Shown one piece after another: positions 6,119 to 7,604 of a stretch of 7,604 nt of DNA; the first letter of the stretch is position 1; the number at the start of each line of letters is the position of its first letter. The translations under genes and the position numbers were made by a program. The stretch covers positions 1 through 7,604 of the forward strand of contig JAJPZD010000131.1 in the NCBI GenBank assembly GCA_021204605.1, given 5' to 3'. The notes beneath the pieces are model-generated. The model was not told the origin of the DNA, ran no database searches, and saw nothing but the letters and a program-made list of their open reading frames with translations. The stretch comes from Prevotella sp. Its GTDB lineage: Bacteria > Bacteroidota > Bacteroidia > Bacteroidales > Bacteroidaceae.

Positions 6119-7335
6119 CTCTTATTTAGACGGATAAATTTCGATATACATCTTAACAGCAAAGATAATGCCAAAATACAAGTCCCTTCGGCATAATCCT
6201 GGAATATTCCTCCTATGAGGAAGAGTATCAGCACACAAGCGGCAAAAAACCAGAATTTGTCGTGTTTCTTCCTTATCACATTCCGTGTCACTCTATAAAC
6301 GAAAATCAGTGGGAGAGGATTGAACAGCAACAACTGCAGATTAGTACTTGTCGTGGGGTGCTCGGAGAACAGCATCAGGAAGATTATTATCCCTACTAAA
6401 CCATCTGCAATCAACAACAATGTATCAAATGGCCAAAAATTCTTTTTTATCAGAACCTCCACCAATGTAACACAGACTATCAAAACAAATAAAATCCAGG
6501 CACATGTTCGTGGGCGCAAAGGAAACTCTCTTTCTATTATCTGTGGCCCTGATTCCACAATCTTTGTCTCCTCGATTATCAGAGGCCGGATAGTACCGTC
6601 ATTATCTCGTATAACCGCCTCATGGAAATCATTCATAAGATTATCAGGGAGGAACTGTTGCTGTTGTAAATCAGTAGTCATATCGGCCCTGACACCCAGA
6701 AGGAGATCATTTCCAAACCGTGCCCAGGGATAATCCTCATTCAATTGGTGAACCAATTTTCTGTAGGAGGGATACTCGTCTTGCTTGTTTTGGTATTCCA
6801 CAGTACCGTTTATATTATTTAAAAGAATATCGCGTGCACGTGTAGTGCAGTTGTCATAGAAATAGTTGTAACGATATACCCTATTCTGTGGAAGGTAGTT
6901 TTTCTCTAATGCAGCAATGATGGCATATTTCTCCTCCTGCGTCAGGTTCAGTTTCTGCTGCAATATATCCCTGTTCCAATCTTTGTATTGCTCACAGAAA
7001 AAATCAAAGGAGCAAATGCCCATCTCATAATCGGTAAGTCCGAAAATAAACCTCAATATGAAGAATGGCTTATTGAAGTCGAACATCCCATAATTCACGG
7101 CAATGTCGATATTCTTCGTGTAATTGGCGTATCTTATCGCAGTGTGCCCATAATGGCTGTACACCTCCTTGCCTGGGGAGCAAGTAAGCAGACTTATCTC
7201 GATAGAATCAGTATCAAGACTTTTAACGGTATCGTTTTCTTCTGCTACGGCATTATTATCCGCATATACCACATTAGGAAAAAATGAGGTCATGCAAGCG
7301 ACAAAAACAATAAAAAAAAGTCTAATGCAATTCAC
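6115..7335 (-). CDS. lnb: Lnb-like lipoprotein N-acyltransferase (DUF4105 domain, membrane protein)
   Basis: A 406-residue protein of the DUF4105 family, named the Lnb N-terminal periplasmic domain after a Bacteroides enzyme reported to N-acylate the lipid-modified cysteine of lipoproteins (recalled, not checked). An N-terminal signal or anchor (4-24, possible cleavage after VVYA) precedes a periplasmic domain. That domain has the two family motifs: SHYGHTAIR (60-68, His64) and YFYDNCTTRARDIL (158-171, Cys163), giving a His-then-Cys pair like that of permuted NlpC/P60 folds. About five transmembrane segments follow, near 278-296, 303-323, 334-348, 361-377 and 384-396. The start is GTG at 7335: an in-frame TAA lies four codons upstream, and the next ATG (codon 15) would destroy the signal sequence. 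The TGA overlaps the downstream ATG by 4 nt. Family is secure; N-acyltransferase function is inferred from the family. Confidence 0.85.
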   Translation of the reverse strand: MNCIRLFFIVFVACMTSFFPNVVYADNNAVAEENDTVKSLDTDSIEISLLTCSPGKEVYSHYGHTAIRYANYTKNIDIAVNYGMFDFNKPFFILRFIFGLTDYEMGICSFDFFCEQYKDWNRDILQQKLNLTQEEKYAIIAALEKNYLPQNRVYRYNYFYDNCTTRARDILLNNINGTVEYQNKQDEYPSYRKLVHQLNEDYPWARFGNDLLLGVRADMTTDLQQQQFLPDNLMNDFHEAVIRDNDGTIRPLIIEETKIVESGPQIIEREFPLRPRTCAWILFVLIVCVTLVEVLIKKNFWPFDTLLLIADGLVGIIIFLMLFSEHPTTSTNLQLLLFNPLPLIFVYRVTRNVIRKKHDKFWFFAACVLILFLIGGIFQDYAEGTCILALSLLLRCISKFIRLNKR

Positions 7336-7339
7336 GCTG

Positions 7340-7347
7340 CAAAGTTA
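7340..7347 (-). promoter_or_regulatory. -7 promoter element immediately upstream of the lnb-like gene
   Basis: TAACTTTG on the minus strand matches the Bacteroidota -7 consensus TAnnTTTG and is followed by CAGC and then the GTG start codon. Only 4 nt separate motif and start, so transcription would begin at or within a base or two of the GTG. I find no TTTG at the expected -33 distance; the nearest lies more than 40 bp upstream. Confidence 0.5.
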
Positions 7348-7407
7348 AATCATATTTTTCACTTTGTACGCCATAATCTCGCTTTTTTCAACAAACCGAC
7401 ATTATTA

Positions 7408-7435
7408 TTTGCATATAGAAGATTTTTTGCATATA
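7408..7435. repeat. pair of 10-bp direct repeats in the lnb-like upstream region
   Basis: TTTGCATATA occurs at 7408-7417 and again at 7426-7435, with 8 bp between copies and an 18-bp repeat period. The pair lies about 60-90 bp upstream of the -7 element and just after the stop codon of the next gene. The arrangement could be a tandem operator, but the sequence is AT-rich and a chance repeat cannot be excluded. Nothing else in 7336-7440 looks like a gene. Confidence 0.4.
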
Positions 7436-7440
7436 CTTTT

Positions 7441-7604
7441 TCACAGGCTTTCAAGACAATACAAAGGATGTACATATATGCGTTTCGTTTCATTCGGGTG
7501 CATGTCGTCTTCTGCATCCTTAAACTCTATTATGCCGAAATTTTCCAACGAGCACCGCTTGCCGACAAGTAAATGCCTGCGCCGCATGAACAGACGCAAA
7601 CTCT
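7441..7604 (-). CDS. hypothetical protein, C-terminal fragment
   Basis: On the minus strand a frame is open from the window edge to TGA at 7441-7443, giving 53 codons and the stop. The tail includes RRRHLLVGKRCSLENF and then a mixed-charge stretch, EFKDAEDD...NETKRIYVHPL, ending YCLESL. The charged and aromatic composition and the use of synonymous codons look like real protein, and the frame runs in the same direction as the lnb-like gene 105 bp downstream. I do not recognise the family. The opposite strand is also open from about 7479 to the edge, but its translation is Ser/Arg-rich and looks like a shadow. The fragment could instead be a short gene starting at the internal ATG near 7587. 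Confidence 0.45.
   Translation of the reverse strand, partial: SLRLFMRRRHLLVGKRCSLENFGIIEFKDAEDDMHPNETKRIYVHPLYCLESL

Noticed and set aside
7294..7302. Lipobox-like FVAC (residues 11-14) in the signal region of the Lnb-like protein
   Set aside because: The match is weak and the residues after Cys14 (MTSFFPNVV) remain hydrophobic, unlike a lipoprotein. A normal signal peptide or anchor ending near VVYA fits better.

Overview
The window looks like a chromosomal core region from a member of the Bacteroidota, most likely a Prevotella/Segatella-type Bacteroidales. Three things point there. SecA is about 1125 residues long and carries the extra segments usual for that phylum. A DUF4105/Lnb-type lipoprotein N-acyltransferase is present. 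Two upstream regions carry the Bacteroidota -7 promoter element (TAnnTTTG) next to A-rich leaders that lack a Shine-Dalgarno sequence. I see no mobile element, CRISPR array, tRNA or rRNA.

Layout from left to right. (1) 1-162, plus strand: the last 53 codons of an M13 (neprilysin/PepO-like) zinc endopeptidase. (2) 162-204: a strong bidirectional terminator between convergent genes. (3) 237-1004, minus: an ABC-transporter ATPase with an unusual insertion and no permease gene in view. (4) 1005-1136: an AT-rich gap with four tandem heptamers and a 26-bp perfect palindrome that swallows the secA stop codon. (5) 1137-4514, minus: complete secA, with its own promoter-like element at 4554-4561. (6) 4676-6118, minus: an exported alkaline-phosphatase-superfamily protein in which nearly every catalytic and metal-binding position appears to be replaced, so probably a pseudoenzyme. 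(7) 6115-7335, minus: an Lnb-like (DUF4105) membrane protein starting with GTG and overlapping the pseudoenzyme gene by ATGA. (8) 7336-7440: a gap with a -7 element placed almost at the GTG and a pair of 10-bp direct repeats. (9) 7441-7604, minus: the C-terminal end of an unrecognised reading frame.

Functionally, most of the window concerns the cell envelope. SecA drives export of preproteins. Lnb-like proteins complete lipoprotein maturation by N-acylating the lipid-bearing cysteine, and the coupled phosphatase-fold protein would be exported to the same compartment. The most interesting signal is the tight lnb-like/pseudoenzyme pair just upstream of secA. It suggests a non-catalytic partner in envelope biogenesis, but that role is inference.
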